Positions 51,868 through 60,750 are shown, counted from the stretch's first letter. The stretch is DNA of 64,000 nt from Streptomyces sp. SID13726 (GCF_010548375.1 NZ_JAAGLY010000001.1:744001-808000); one strand, 5' to 3'. Program-made: numbers and translations. The notes: generated from the letters alone by a model not told the origin.

Positions 51868-52689
51868 TCAGCGGGCGAGCCAGTCGAAGGCCTCGGCGCT
51901 CGGGCGGTCGCCCGGCTTGTACTCGAGGCCGACCCAGCCGTCGTAACCCGCCTTCTTCAGCTGGTCGAGGAGGTCTTCGAGGGGCAGCGAGCCGGTGCCG
52001 GGCGCGCCGCGGCCGGGGTTGTCGGCGATCTGGACATGGCCGGTGACCGGCGCGAACTCCTCGATCACCGCCGGCAGGTCCTCGCCGTTCATGGACAGGT
52101 GGTAGAGGTCCATGAGGAAGCGCGCGTTGTCCAGGCCCGTGGCCCGGTTCACCCGGTCGACGACGGCGACCGCGGCCGGGGCCGACACCAGCGGATACCG
52201 CGGCGACTCCGGCTTGTTGAGGGCCTCGATCAGGAGGATCGCGCCGATCCGGTCGGCCGCGCGGGCCGCCAGGACCAGGTTCTCCAGCGCGAGCGCGTCC
52301 TGCTCGGCCGGGTCCACGCCGTCGACGCGGTTGCCGTACAGGGCGTTCAGGGCCGTGGCGCCGAGCGACCGGGCGAAGTCCGCGGCCACGTCGATGTTGG
52401 CGCGGAACCGCTCCGACTCCGCGCCCGGCACCGAGAGGGCGCCCCGGTCGGGACCGGGCAGCTGACCGGCGTAGAAGTTCAGGCCCGTGAGCTGGACGCC
52501 CGCGTCCTCGATCGCCTTCTTCAGGGCGTCGAGCTCCGACCGCTCGGGGGTGGGGGTGTCGATCCAGGGCCACCACAGCTCGACCGCGGAGAAGCCGGCC
52601 GCGGCGGCTGCCGCCGGGCGCTCCAGGAGCGGGAGTTCGGTGAAGAGGATCGACAGGTTGACGTTGAAGCGCTGCTCTGCGAATCCCAT
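51868..52689 (-). CDS. hyi: hydroxypyruvate isomerase / TIM-barrel protein
   Basis: 273 residues, xylose-isomerase-like TIM barrel. FNVNLSILFTELPLLERPAAAAAAGFSAVELWWPW at the start, FYAGQLPGPDRG, LLIEALNKPESPRYPLVS, FLMDLYHLSMNGEDLP and HVQIADNPGRGAPGTGSLP carry the metal-ligand Glu, Asp and His set of Hyi. Interconverts hydroxypyruvate and tartronate semialdehyde. ATG 52689 has GGAAGGGAGC upstream. Its promoter contains the same tandem operators as gcl. Confidence 0.93.
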   Translation of the reverse strand: MGFAEQRFNVNLSILFTELPLLERPAAAAAAGFSAVELWWPWIDTPTPERSELDALKKAIEDAGVQLTGLNFYAGQLPGPDRGALSVPGAESERFRANIDVAADFARSLGATALNALYGNRVDGVDPAEQDALALENLVLAARAADRIGAILLIEALNKPESPRYPLVSAPAAVAVVDRVNRATGLDNARFLMDLYHLSMNGEDLPAVIEEFAPVTGHVQIADNPGRGAPGTGSLPLEDLLDQLKKAGYDGWVGLEYKPGDRPSAEAFDWLAR

Positions 52690-52719
52690 GTCGCCGGCGC
52701 TCCCTTCCGTGTCGAGTGT

Positions 52720-52755
52720 TTCCGTGATGCGGAAGTTAGTTTCTGCTTATTGGAA
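52720..52755. promoter_or_regulatory. two tandem 15-bp TTCC-N7-GGAA-like operators upstream of hyi
   Basis: Site 1: TTCC-GTGATGC-GGAA (52720-52734), perfect. Site 2: TTCT-GCTTATT-GGAA (52741-52755), one mismatch. Starts 21 bp apart, as at gcl. They lie between hyi and the divergent 52827 gene, so both could be controlled. Confidence 0.7.
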
Positions 52756-52826
52756 GATTGCCGTCGGGTCGGAGGGGTTGTCAAGAGGGCCCGGCGGAAA
52801 ACGTCACCGCGCGTTAGGTTGAGCGC

Positions 52827-53078
52827 GTGCGATTGAGAGTGGAGTTCACGACCGAGCCCTTCGACCTCGACGAGGCGCCGGCGCACGCGCTCGTGGCCCG
52901 TGAGGTCATCGAGGCGGCCGACCTCGACGCGGTGGACGTCGGTCCCTTCGGCAACACGGCGGAAGGCGGTGCCGGTGAGGTGCTCAACGCCGTCGACGCC
53001 CTGCTGCGCAAGGCCCTGGACTCCGGCGCCACCCGGATCTCGCTCCAGCTCAACGTGATCGGGGAGGGCGGCGAGTGA
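52827..53078 (+). CDS. small protein of MTH1187/YkoF-like (thiamine-binding) type
   Basis: 83 residues, probably a small alpha/beta fold: VEFTTEPFDLDEAPAHALVA ... DVGPFGNTAEGGAGEVLNAVDALLRKALDSGATRISLQLNVIGE. The GPFGNTxEG and GATRI points resemble the MTH1187/YkoF family, some of which bind thiamine. GTG 52827 starts it, and the next gene's GTG overlaps the stop (GTGA). Identity is moderate. A thiamine link would fit the ThDP-dependent Gcl nearby. Confidence 0.6.
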   Translation: MRLRVEFTTEPFDLDEAPAHALVAREVIEAADLDAVDVGPFGNTAEGGAGEVLNAVDALLRKALDSGATRISLQLNVIGEGGE

Positions 53079-53434
53079 CGGCCGACGAGCCCTTCGTCGC
53101 CGCGGTCAAGCCGCTGGTCGACGCCATGGGCGGCGAGATGCTCCCGCCCGACGAGGCCGGCCCCGACGATGTCGTCCTCGCCTGGGAGGGCGCCGACGTG
53201 GTCGCCGTACGGCTGCCGCAGCTCGCGGACTCCCTCGATCACATCCTGGCCGCCATGGAGCGCAGGCGGGGCATGCCGCTCGCGGACCTGGACCGCAAGG
53301 CCAAGCAGGAGGTCGTCCGCGTTCTCGAGGCGCGCGGCGCCTTCTCCGTGCGGCACGGCGTGGAGACCGTGGCGAGCGCGCTCGGGGTGAGCCGCTTCAC
53401 GGTCTACAACTATCTGAACCGGGACAAAGCGTAG
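53075..53434 (+). CDS. YheO/DauR-type HTH_22 transcriptional regulator
   Basis: 119 residues. The C-terminus (DLDRKAKQEVVRVLEARGAFSVRHGVETVASALGVSRFTVYNYLN) is the HTH_22 helix-turn-helix of DauR/YheO proteins. The N-terminal part (AAVKPLVDAMGGEMLPPDEAGPDD, VVAVRLPQLADSLDHILAAM) is short and lacks a PAS domain. Translationally coupled to the small MTH1187-like gene and immediately upstream of uraD. It could be the urate-cluster regulator; the TCAACA palindrome downstream is a candidate site. Confidence 0.75.
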   Translation: MTADEPFVAAVKPLVDAMGGEMLPPDEAGPDDVVLAWEGADVVAVRLPQLADSLDHILAAMERRRGMPLADLDRKAKQEVVRVLEARGAFSVRHGVETVASALGVSRFTVYNYLNRDKA

Positions 53435-53448
53435 GGAATGGCCTTCGC

Positions 53449-53470
53449 CGGGGTCCGTAACCCCGAATTT
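53449..53470 (+). terminator. terminator after the HTH gene
   Basis: CGGGGT (53449-53454) pairs with ACCCCG (53460-53465), followed by AATTTT. It ends the small two-gene transcript before uraD. Confidence 0.55.
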
Positions 53471-53485
53471 TCAACAAAGTGTTGA
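53471..53485. promoter_or_regulatory. palindrome TCAACA-AAG-TGTTGA upstream of uraD
   Basis: Perfect 6-bp arms with a 3-bp centre, 33 bp before the uraD GTG. The position fits an operator for the uraD-uraH-pucL-deaminase operon, possibly for the adjacent HTH_22 protein. It differs from the TTCC-type sites at gcl and hyi. Confidence 0.6.
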
Positions 53486-53517
53486 CGTGATGTCGCGTCG
53501 GGGCGTTAGCTGAGCCC

Positions 53518-54027
53518 GTGACTTCGACTACCACGCCCCCCGGCCTGGCCCGGTTCAACGTCCTGGAGGAGCACGCGGCCCACGCCCTCCTCCTTGAGGC
53601 GTGCGCCTCCACGGCGTGGGCTCGGCGTCTGCTCGCCGCCCGGCCCTACGCGACCGCGGCGGACCTGTACGAGGCGAGCGACGCGGCCACGGCCGGGCTG
53701 ACCCCCGGCGACCTCGCCGAGGCGATGGCCGGCCACCCGCCGATCGGCCGCCCCAAGGCGGGCGACCCGACCTCGGCCCGCGAACAGCGCGGCATGGCGG
53801 GTGCGACCGAGGAGCTCAGGGCGGAGATGCTCGAACTGAACCTGGCGTACCAGGAGCGGTTCGGCCATGTCTTCCTGATCTGCGCCACCGGCCGCACCGG
53901 CGAGCAGATGCGGGACGCGGTCAAGGAGCGGATCGGCAACGCGCCGGAGCGGGAACGCGAGATCGTCCGCGCCGAGCTGGGAAAGATCAACCGTATTCGC
54001 CTCGCCCGAATCGTCGAAGAGGACTGA
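53518..54027 (+). CDS. uraD: OHCU decarboxylase (2-oxo-4-hydroxy-4-carboxy-5-ureidoimidazoline decarboxylase)
   Basis: 169 residues, all-helical UraD family: ARFNVLEEHAAHALLLEACAS, WARRLLAARPYATAADLYEASD, GHPPIGRPKAG with the active-site His-Pro-Pro-Ile-Gly motif, and AYQERFGHVFLICATGRTGEQM. Converts OHCU to S-(+)-allantoin, the last of three urate steps. GTG 53518 opens the operon with uraH and pucL. Downstream gene starts 5 bp after the stop. Confidence 0.93.
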   Translation: MTSTTTPPGLARFNVLEEHAAHALLLEACASTAWARRLLAARPYATAADLYEASDAATAGLTPGDLAEAMAGHPPIGRPKAGDPTSAREQRGMAGATEELRAEMLELNLAYQERFGHVFLICATGRTGEQMRDAVKERIGNAPEREREIVRAELGKINRIRLARIVEED

Positions 54028-54032
54028 GCAGC

Positions 54033-54425
54033 ATGAGCACCAGCACCACCGCCTCGGTGTCGACGCACATCCTCGACACCAGCGTCGGCCGTCCCGCCGC
54101 ACAGGTCGCCGTCCGGCTGCTGGCCCGGTCGGGCCGGGACGCGGACTGGCAGGCGCTCGGCGGCGGCGAGACCGACGCCGACGGCCGGTGCAAGGACCTT
54201 CCGGCCCTGCCGGAGGGCACCACCCACGTACGGCTCGACTTCGCCGTGGAGCCGTATTTCGAGAAGAAGCAAGCCGATGCGCAGCAGGACGCCCCCACGA
54301 ATCGGGACAGCGGTGCCGTGTTCTTCCCCGAGGTGGCGATCACTTTCGCCGTACGGCCCGGGGAGCACTATCACGTACCGCTGCTGCTCAACCCGTTCGG
54401 CTACTCCGTATATCGAGGGAGCTAG
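54033..54425 (+). CDS. uraH: 5-hydroxyisourate hydrolase
   Basis: 130 residues, transthyretin-related protein. N-terminal STHILDTSVGRPAAQVAVRL and the C-terminal tetrapeptide YRGS (after VPLLLNPFGYSVYRGS) are diagnostic of HIU hydrolase rather than transthyretin. Hydrolyses the ring of 5-hydroxyisourate, product of urate oxidase, to OHCU. ATG 54033, 5 bp after uraD, and the urate oxidase ATG is 6 bp after its stop, so translation of the three enzymes is tightly linked. Confidence 0.94.
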   Translation: MSTSTTASVSTHILDTSVGRPAAQVAVRLLARSGRDADWQALGGGETDADGRCKDLPALPEGTTHVRLDFAVEPYFEKKQADAQQDAPTNRDSGAVFFPEVAITFAVRPGEHYHVPLLLNPFGYSVYRGS

Positions 54426-54431
54426 CTAGAG

Positions 54432-55328
54432 ATGCCCACCATTCTGGGACAGAACCAGTACGGCAAGGCCGAGAACCGAGTCGTCAAGATCACGCGGGAC
54501 GGCGCCACCCACCACATCAAGGACCTCAACGTCTCCGTCTCGCTCAGCGGCGACATGGACGAGGTCCACTACTCCGGCTCCAACGCCCACGTCCTGCCGA
54601 CCGACACCACCAAGAACACGGTGTACGCGTTCGCCAAGGAGCACGGCATCGAGTCCGCCGAGCAGTTCGGCATCCACCTCGCCCGGCACTTCGTGACGAG
54701 CCAGGAGCCGATCAGGACCGCGCGGATCCGTATCGAGGAGTACAGCTGGGAGCGGATCGAGAACGCGGGCAAGGGGGCGCACTCCTTCGTGCGCAAGGGC
54801 CAGGAGACCCGGCTGACCCAGATCACCTACGACGGCTCGTCGTGGGAGGTCGTCTCCGGGCTGAAGGACCTGACCGTCATGAACTCGACGGACTCCGAGT
54901 TCTGGGGCTACGTCAAGGACAAGTACACGACGCTCCCCGAGGCGTACGACCGCATCCTGGCCACCGAGGTCTCCGCCCGCTGGCGCTTCAACTGGACCGA
55001 CGACGCCGAGCCGATGCCGGCCTGGGAGGAGTCGTACGCCCAGGTCAAGGGGCACCTGCTGAGGGCCTTCGCGGAGACGTACTCGCTCTCGCTCCAGCAG
55101 ACGCTGTACCAGATGGGCTCGCGGATCATCGAGAACCGCGACGAGATCGACGAGGTCCGCTTCTCGCTGCCGAACAAGCACCACTTCCTGGTGGACCTGG
55201 AGCCGTTCGGGCTCAAGAACGACAACGAGGTCTATTTCGCGGCCGACCGGCCCTACGGACTGATCGAGGGCACCGTGCTGCGGGACGGGCGCGAGGCGAA
55301 GATCCCGGCCGACCTGACCAACCTCTGA
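54432..55328 (+). CDS. pucL: urate oxidase (factor-independent urate hydroxylase)
   Basis: 298 residues. Two T-fold domains: N-terminal LGQNQYGKAENRVVKITRDG and VLPTDTTKNTVYAFAKEHG with the catalytic Thr-Lys relay; C-terminal LYQMGSRIIENRDEIDEVRFSLPNKHHFLVDLEPFG with the conserved His. SFVRKGQETRLTQIT carries the Gln/Arg substrate loop. Cofactor-free oxidation of urate by O2 to 5-hydroxyisourate and H2O2. Placed after uraD and uraH in operon order; the oxidase is likely rate setting. Confidence 0.96.
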   Translation: MPTILGQNQYGKAENRVVKITRDGATHHIKDLNVSVSLSGDMDEVHYSGSNAHVLPTDTTKNTVYAFAKEHGIESAEQFGIHLARHFVTSQEPIRTARIRIEEYSWERIENAGKGAHSFVRKGQETRLTQITYDGSSWEVVSGLKDLTVMNSTDSEFWGYVKDKYTTLPEAYDRILATEVSARWRFNWTDDAEPMPAWEESYAQVKGHLLRAFAETYSLSLQQTLYQMGSRIIENRDEIDEVRFSLPNKHHFLVDLEPFGLKNDNEVYFAADRPYGLIEGTVLRDGREAKIPADLTNL

Positions 55329-55342
55329 GGGGCGCACGCACC

Positions 55343-56719
55343 ATGGCAGCAGTTCAGCGCATCGTGATCGAGAACTGTTCGATCGCGACCGTCGACGCGC
55401 ACGACACCGAGTACGCGAACGGCCATGTCGTCATCGCCGGCAACCGCGTCGAGTCGCTCGGCGCGGGCAGGGCCCCCGAGGGCCTCACGGACGTCGTACG
55501 CCGTATCGACGCCACCGGCCATCTGGTCACCCCCGGCCTGGTCAACACCCACCACCACTACTACCAGTGGATCACCCGGGGCCTGGCCACCGACCACAAC
55601 CTCTTCGACTGGCTCGTCGCGCTCTACCCGACCTGGGCGCGCATCGACGAGGAGATGGTCTACGCGGCCGCCCAGGGCTCGCTCGCGATGATGGCCCGTG
55701 GCGGTGTCACCACCGCGATGGACCACCACTATGTCTTCCCCGCCGGCTCCGGAGACCTGTCCGGCGCCATCATCCGCGCGGCCCGCGAGACCGGTGTCCG
55801 CTTCACCCTGGCCCGCGGCTCGATGGACCGCAGCGAGAAGGACGGCGGGCTGCCCCCGGACTTCGCCGTCGAGACCCTCGAAGGCGCCCTCGCCGCGACC
55901 GAGGCCACCGTCGAGGAGCACCACGACTCCTCCTTCGACGCGATGACCCAGGTCGCCGTGGCCCCCTGCTCGCCGTTCTCCGTCTCCACCGAACTCCTGC
56001 GCCAGGGAGCCGAGTTGGCCCGCCGGCTCGGGGTGCGGCTGCACACCCACGGTTCGGAGACGGTCGAGGAGGAGCAGTTCTGCAAGGAGCTGTTCGGCAT
56101 GGGCCCGACCGACTACTTCGAGTCCACGGGCTGGCTCGGCGAGGACGTGTGGATGGCGCACTGCGTCCACATGAACGACTCCGACATCGCCGCCTTCGCC
56201 CGGACGAAGACCGGCGTGGCCCACTGCCCTTCGTCCAACGCCCGTCTCGCGGCCGGGATCGCGAGGGTCCCGGACATGCTCGCGGCCGGTGTCCCGGTCG
56301 GCCTCGGCGTCGACGGTACGGCGTCCAACGAGTCCGGCGAGCTGCACACCGAGCTGCGCAACGCCCTGCTCATCAACCGCCTCGGGGCGCACCGGGAAGC
56401 CGCTCTGAACGCCCGTCAGGCGCTGCGTCTGGGCACCTACGGCGGCGCCCAGGTCCTCGGCCGCGCGGCCGAGACGGGCTCCCTGGAGCCGGGCAAGCTC
56501 GCCGACCTGGTGCTCTGGAGGCTCGACACCCTCGCGCACGCGTCGATCGCCGACCCGGTGACCGCGCTGGTCTTCGGCGCGGCGGCACCGGTCACGGCCT
56601 CCTTCGTGAACGGCCGTCAGATCGTCGAGGACGGACGCCTGTCGCACGTCGACGAGGACGCGATCGCGCGCTCGACGCGGGAGCAGGCCCGGCGCCTGGC
56701 CCGGATCGCCGGTCACTGA
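55343..56719 (+). CDS. 8-oxoguanine deaminase (amidohydrolase superfamily)
   Basis: 458 residues. Zinc amidohydrolase motifs: HxH in VNTHHHYYQWITRGL, His-x-x-Glu in LHTHGSETVEEEQF, His in WMAHCVHM, Asp in GLGVDGTASNES. QWITRGL, CPSSNARL and APCSPFSVS loops fit 8-oxoguanine/isoxanthopterin-type deaminases, which yield uric acid. ATG 55343 follows pucL by 14 bp. Feeding urate into the oxidase explains its place in the cluster. Confidence 0.82.
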   Translation: MAAVQRIVIENCSIATVDAHDTEYANGHVVIAGNRVESLGAGRAPEGLTDVVRRIDATGHLVTPGLVNTHHHYYQWITRGLATDHNLFDWLVALYPTWARIDEEMVYAAAQGSLAMMARGGVTTAMDHHYVFPAGSGDLSGAIIRAARETGVRFTLARGSMDRSEKDGGLPPDFAVETLEGALAATEATVEEHHDSSFDAMTQVAVAPCSPFSVSTELLRQGAELARRLGVRLHTHGSETVEEEQFCKELFGMGPTDYFESTGWLGEDVWMAHCVHMNDSDIAAFARTKTGVAHCPSSNARLAAGIARVPDMLAAGVPVGLGVDGTASNESGELHTELRNALLINRLGAHREAALNARQALRLGTYGGAQVLGRAAETGSLEPGKLADLVLWRLDTLAHASIADPVTALVFGAAAPVTASFVNGRQIVEDGRLSHVDEDAIARSTREQARRLARIAGH

Positions 56720-56939
56720 CCTCTCGTACGGCAACGATCTCCGGCCGGGAGGGACGGCTCCCGGCCGGCAGTCGTGGACGCCCAGCGGTGTTCACGACGG
56801 CCGTGCCCGGGGCGCGTGTTGGACGCGCGCGCCCCGGAACGGTCCTCCGTCAACGGTCCCCGCACGGCCGCGCACCACCTCCATGAAACCCACGGCACCG
56901 CCTTTCCGCGGCCGTGTACCCGCCCGGAGGAGAGCCGCA

Positions 56940-58304
56940 GTGTCAGTTCACCCCGTCGACGAGAAACTCCCCGCCCTCAAGATGGCGACCACCGGCCTCC
57001 AGCACGTGGCCGCCATGTACGCCGGAGTCGTCGCCCCGCCCCTGATCGTCGGCGCGGCCATCGGCCTCTCCGCCGCCGACCTCACCTTCCTCACCGGCGC
57101 CTGTCTGTTCACCGCGGGCCTCGCCACCTTCCTCCAGACCCTCGGCGTCTGGAGGATCGGCGCCCGGCTGCCCTTCGTCAACGGCGTCACCTTCGCCGGT
57201 GTCGCCCCCATGACCGCGATCGTCGCCTCCACGGACGACCGGTCCGACGCCCTGCCGGTCATCTTCGGCGCGGTGATCGTCGCGGGCCTCCTCGGCTTCC
57301 TCGCCGCCCCCTTCTTCAGCAAGGCGATCCGCTTCTTCCCGCCCGTGGTCACCGGCACCGTCATCACCCTGATCGGCGTCTCGCTCCTGCCGGTCGCCTT
57401 CGGCTGGGCGCAGGGGCCCGACCCCACTGCCCACGACTACGGTTCGGCGACCAACCTGGGCCTGGCCGCGGCAACCCTCCTGATCGTGCTGCTGCTACGG
57501 CGGTTCACCCGGGGCTTCGTCAAGCAAGTGGCCGTGCTGCTGGGCCTGGTGGCCGGCACCCTGGTCGCGATCCCCTTCGGAGCCACGGACTTCGCCCCCG
57601 TCGCCGACGCGGCCGTCGTCGGATTCCCGACCCCCTTCCACTTCGGCGCCCCGCAGTTCCAGCTCGCGGCGATCCTCTCGATGTGCGTGGTCATGGTGGT
57701 CTCGATGACCGAATCGACCGCGGACATGCTGGCGTTGGGCGAGATCGTCGAACGCCCCGCCGACGAGCGGACCATCGCGGCCGGCCTGCGCGCCGACACC
57801 CTCGGCTCCGCCCTCAGCCCGCTCTTCAACGGCTTCATGTGCAGCGCCTTCGCCCAGAACATCGGCCTGGTCGCCATGACGAGGATCCGCAGCCGGTACG
57901 TCGTCGCCACCGGCGGCGCCTTTTTGGTGCTGATGGGACTGTGCCCGATGGCCGCCTCTCTCATCGCCGTCGTACCGCGCCCGGTGCTCGGCGGCGCCGG
58001 GGTCGTGCTGTTCGGCTCGGTCGCCGCGAGCGGCATCCAGACCCTGGTCAGGGCGGGCCTGGACAAGGACAACAACGTCCTGATCGTCGCCGTCTCGCTC
58101 GCCGTCGGCATCATCCCGATCACCGCGCCGGAGTTCTACCACGCCTTCCCGGAGACCGCGCGGATCGTCCTGGACTCGGGGATCTCGACCGGCTGTGTGG
58201 CCGCGGTGGCGCTCAACCTGGTCTTCAACCACCTCGGCAGGGGCAGCGACGCGCAGGACGTCACCCACCCCATGGAGGCCGTCCCCGCTCAGTCGATCTC
58301 GTAA
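56940..58304 (+). CDS. NCS2 family purine (xanthine/urate) permease
   Basis: 454 residues, about 12-14 helices of nucleobase:cation symporter family 2. GTG 56940 is selected behind GGAGGAGA (a frame extending to ATG 56883 lacks a site). Motifs: LQHVAAMYAGVVAPPLIVGAA, TGACLFTAGLATFLQTLGV, GFMCSAFAQNIGLVAMTRIRSRYV (QNxGLVxMT, purine signature), ESTADMLALGEIV. Probably imports urate or xanthine with H+ for the genes upstream. The gap of 220 bp from the deaminase gene may hold its own promoter. It overlaps the convergent chitosanase by 16 bp. Confidence 0.9.
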   Translation: MSVHPVDEKLPALKMATTGLQHVAAMYAGVVAPPLIVGAAIGLSAADLTFLTGACLFTAGLATFLQTLGVWRIGARLPFVNGVTFAGVAPMTAIVASTDDRSDALPVIFGAVIVAGLLGFLAAPFFSKAIRFFPPVVTGTVITLIGVSLLPVAFGWAQGPDPTAHDYGSATNLGLAAATLLIVLLLRRFTRGFVKQVAVLLGLVAGTLVAIPFGATDFAPVADAAVVGFPTPFHFGAPQFQLAAILSMCVVMVVSMTESTADMLALGEIVERPADERTIAAGLRADTLGSALSPLFNGFMCSAFAQNIGLVAMTRIRSRYVVATGGAFLVLMGLCPMAASLIAVVPRPVLGGAGVVLFGSVAASGIQTLVRAGLDKDNNVLIVAVSLAVGIIPITAPEFYHAFPETARIVLDSGISTGCVAAVALNLVFNHLGRGSDAQDVTHPMEAVPAQSIS

Positions 58305-59095
58305 CCGTCCCCGTACACCTTCCACTTGAGCGGGGTGTCGAGATCGAGGTTGCCCGCCTTCAGGAACACCCGCTGGGCCGTCTCGACCCGGCTGACATCA
58401 CTGTGGGCGGCCTCCTGTCTCATCGCCCACACCCGGGCGTCCAGGAAGGCGTTCAGATACGTCTTCTCGCCGCCGCCGTCCGTCGGGGTGGCCGCGTGCC
58501 GGCGGGCCCGGGCGCGGATGCCGCCGAAGCTGAGGGCGTCGGTACCGGGGCCGTGCATGACCATCGCGTCGTAGTAGACGAACTGGCCGAGCGTGCCGAG
58601 GCCGTCCTTCTTGGCGCGCCCGACCGCCGGGCCGAAGTAGACGCGGTCCCGCTCGTCCCGCTGCGCCTTGCGGAACGCCGAGGTCTTGGCCGCCTTCCGC
58701 CAGGCGGCGGGGAAACCGTCGAGCCCGTCGTGCGAGTCGGTGCCGTCCGCCGCGCGCAGGGCGGGCAGATACCCGGCCAGGGGGTTGCCGGAGACCCGGT
58801 CCGTGTAGAGCTCGACCAGCGCCAGCATGTCGCTCGTACCGGAGCAGAAGCCGATGATGCCGCCGGTGTAGCCGCGGCCGTCCCCGATGTCCTCGATGTA
58901 CTTGTACTGCGCCTGCCAGTCCAGCGAGGAGTTCTCCGCGCTGGACACCAGCCGCATCGCGATGTCCTTCTTGCCGGGGTCGTCGAGCCCGGTCGGATCC
59001 GCGGCCTCGGCGGACGGCCACTGCGTGCTCAGCACCCCGGCCCCCAGGACGGCGAGCAGGGTGCGGCGGGCGGCGGTTCTGGACAGGAGGGGCAC
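58289..59095 (-). CDS. csn: GH46 chitosanase
   Basis: 268 residues. Signal peptide VPLLSRTAARRTLLAVLGAGVL...AEA, then the mature GH46 fold DDPGKKDIAMRLVSSAENSSLDWQAQYKYIEDIGDGRGYTGGIIGFCSGTSDML, in which the Glu of SSAENSS is the acid and the Asp of GTSDML the base. FGGIRARARRHA, LNAFLDARVWAM and FLKAGNLDLDTPLKWKVYGDGYEI continue the family core. It closely follows the S. sp. N174 enzyme. Cleaves beta-1,4 chitosan bonds outside the cell. GTG 59095 has GGAG upstream. Confidence 0.95.
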   Translation of the reverse strand: MPLLSRTAARRTLLAVLGAGVLSTQWPSAEAADPTGLDDPGKKDIAMRLVSSAENSSLDWQAQYKYIEDIGDGRGYTGGIIGFCSGTSDMLALVELYTDRVSGNPLAGYLPALRAADGTDSHDGLDGFPAAWRKAAKTSAFRKAQRDERDRVYFGPAVGRAKKDGLGTLGQFVYYDAMVMHGPGTDALSFGGIRARARRHAATPTDGGGEKTYLNAFLDARVWAMRQEAAHSDVSRVETAQRVFLKAGNLDLDTPLKWKVYGDGYEID

Positions 59096-59192
59096 GTCGT
59101 CTCCAAGTGAGGCGCTGTGAAAGGGGTTTGAGAGTTGCGCGCCGACTTGGGAATGCCGTGGGGTGCCCATGGCAGGTCACTGTGAGATCGGG

Positions 59193-60638
59193 TCACTTCC
59201 TGTCGACCGCCTGCGAAGGGCCCGGGCGCAGGGCCACCGCCGCCAGCAGCAGGGCCGCCGCCGCGATCGCCGTCCCCACCCGGAACGCCAGCTGGTAGCC
59301 CGCCGCCGTGGCCGCCACCGTCTCCGCGCCACCGGCCAGCAGGCCCTCCGTCCGGCTCGCCGCCAGGACCGACAGCACCGCGAGACCCAGCGAACCACCC
59401 ACCACCTGCGTGGTGTTGAACAGCCCCGACGCCAGTCCCGCGTCCTCCTCCCTCGCCCCCGACATCGCGAGCCCCGTGAGCGCGGGCATCGCCGCCGCGA
59501 ACCCGGCGGCGAGCAGGAGCAGCACCGGCAGGACGTCCACGGGATACGAGCCGTCGGCGGGGGCGCGGCTCAGCAGGGCCATCCCGGCGACGATGAGCGT
59601 GAGGCCCGCCAGCAGCACCCGGTACGCACCGAACCGGCCCACGGTCCGCGCCGACAGCCCGAGCATCAGCACACCGATCGCCACCGGCGCCGGCAGGAAG
59701 GCGGTGCCGGTGAGCAACTCGCCGTAGCCGAGGACGCGTTGGACGTAGAGCGCGCCGAGGAACTGGAAGCCGTACATGGTGGCGATCATCAAGATCTGGA
59801 CGGCGTTCGCCCCGGACAGCAGCCGGGACCCGAACAGCCGCAGCCGCAGCAGCGGACGGACGGTCCGCGCCTGGCGCAGGACGAACGCCGTGAACAGGGC
59901 GAGGGCGAGCGCGGCCAGGAGGAGCGTGCAGGGCAGGCCGCGGTCGCCGGAGCCGACGATGACGTACACCGTCAGCATCAGCGCGCCGGTCACCAGCGCG
60001 GCTCCCGGGTAGTCGGCGCCCCGGCCGAGACCCGCGCCCTCCTCGGGGGCGAGCACGCGCACGGCGGCCAGCAGGGCGACGAGCCCGATCGGCAGGTTGA
60101 TCAGGAAGATCCAGTGCCAGTTCAGGGCCTGGGTCAGCGCCCCGCCCAGGAAGGTGCCGAGCGCCCCGCCCGCCGCGCCGACCGCGCTGAACACCGCGAT
60201 GGCCCGGGCCTGTTCGCGTGGCTCGGGGAACAGGGCGACCAGCATGCCCAGCACCACCGCCGCGGTCATCGCCCCGCCCACGCCCTGCAGAGCCCGGGCC
60301 GCGATCAGCGTGCCCTGGCCGGTGGCCACCCCGCACAGCACGGACGCCGCGGTGAACACGGCGAGCCCCGCCGTGAACATCCGCTTGCGGCCGACCAGGT
60401 CACCGAGGCGGCCCACCAGCAACAGCAGCCCGCCGAACGGGATCAGATAGGCGTTCACCACCCAGGCGAGCCCGGGCCCCGAGAAACCGAGGTCGCTCTG
60501 GATGGCCGGCATGGCGACCGTGACGATGTTCCCGTCCAGGATCGTCATCAGCGTGCCCGCGCACAGGACGGCGAGGGCCGCCCGGCGGGAGTGGGTTCGG
60601 TGCGCCCCTGGGGTCGGGGTCTCGACGACGGTCGTCAT
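59193..60638 (-). CDS. MFS transporter, DHA2-type drug exporter
   Basis: 481 residues, about 14 helices: LMTILDGNIVTVAMPAIQSDLG (motif D1), GGLLLLVGRLGDLVGRKRMF (motif A) and AVGAAGGALGTFLGGALTQALNWHWIFLINLPIG (motif C). Member of the 14-helix proton-driven drug exporters. ATG 60638. It is divergent from an HxlR regulator across a gap of 112 bp, the usual regulator plus exporter layout. Substrate unknown. Confidence 0.9.
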   Translation of the reverse strand: MTTVVETPTPGAHRTHSRRAALAVLCAGTLMTILDGNIVTVAMPAIQSDLGFSGPGLAWVVNAYLIPFGGLLLLVGRLGDLVGRKRMFTAGLAVFTAASVLCGVATGQGTLIAARALQGVGGAMTAAVVLGMLVALFPEPREQARAIAVFSAVGAAGGALGTFLGGALTQALNWHWIFLINLPIGLVALLAAVRVLAPEEGAGLGRGADYPGAALVTGALMLTVYVIVGSGDRGLPCTLLLAALALALFTAFVLRQARTVRPLLRLRLFGSRLLSGANAVQILMIATMYGFQFLGALYVQRVLGYGELLTGTAFLPAPVAIGVLMLGLSARTVGRFGAYRVLLAGLTLIVAGMALLSRAPADGSYPVDVLPVLLLLAAGFAAAMPALTGLAMSGAREEDAGLASGLFNTTQVVGGSLGLAVLSVLAASRTEGLLAGGAETVAATAAGYQLAFRVGTAIAAAALLLAAVALRPGPSQAVDRK

Positions 60639-60750
60639 GACGGCGTGGCCTCCGCGGTTGCCGTAGGTTCCGGTAAGTGTCGTAGGTGCACGACTTGTAA
60701 CGGAGGACATCGTCGGTGACCATGGGGGAGCGGCAGAAGGAGGCAGTTCG

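Noticed and set aside
53471-53485. Terminator loop instead of operator for TCAACA-AAG-TGTTGA
   Set aside because: The arms are AT-rich and lack a following T run, and a GC stem terminator lies immediately before; an operator fits better.
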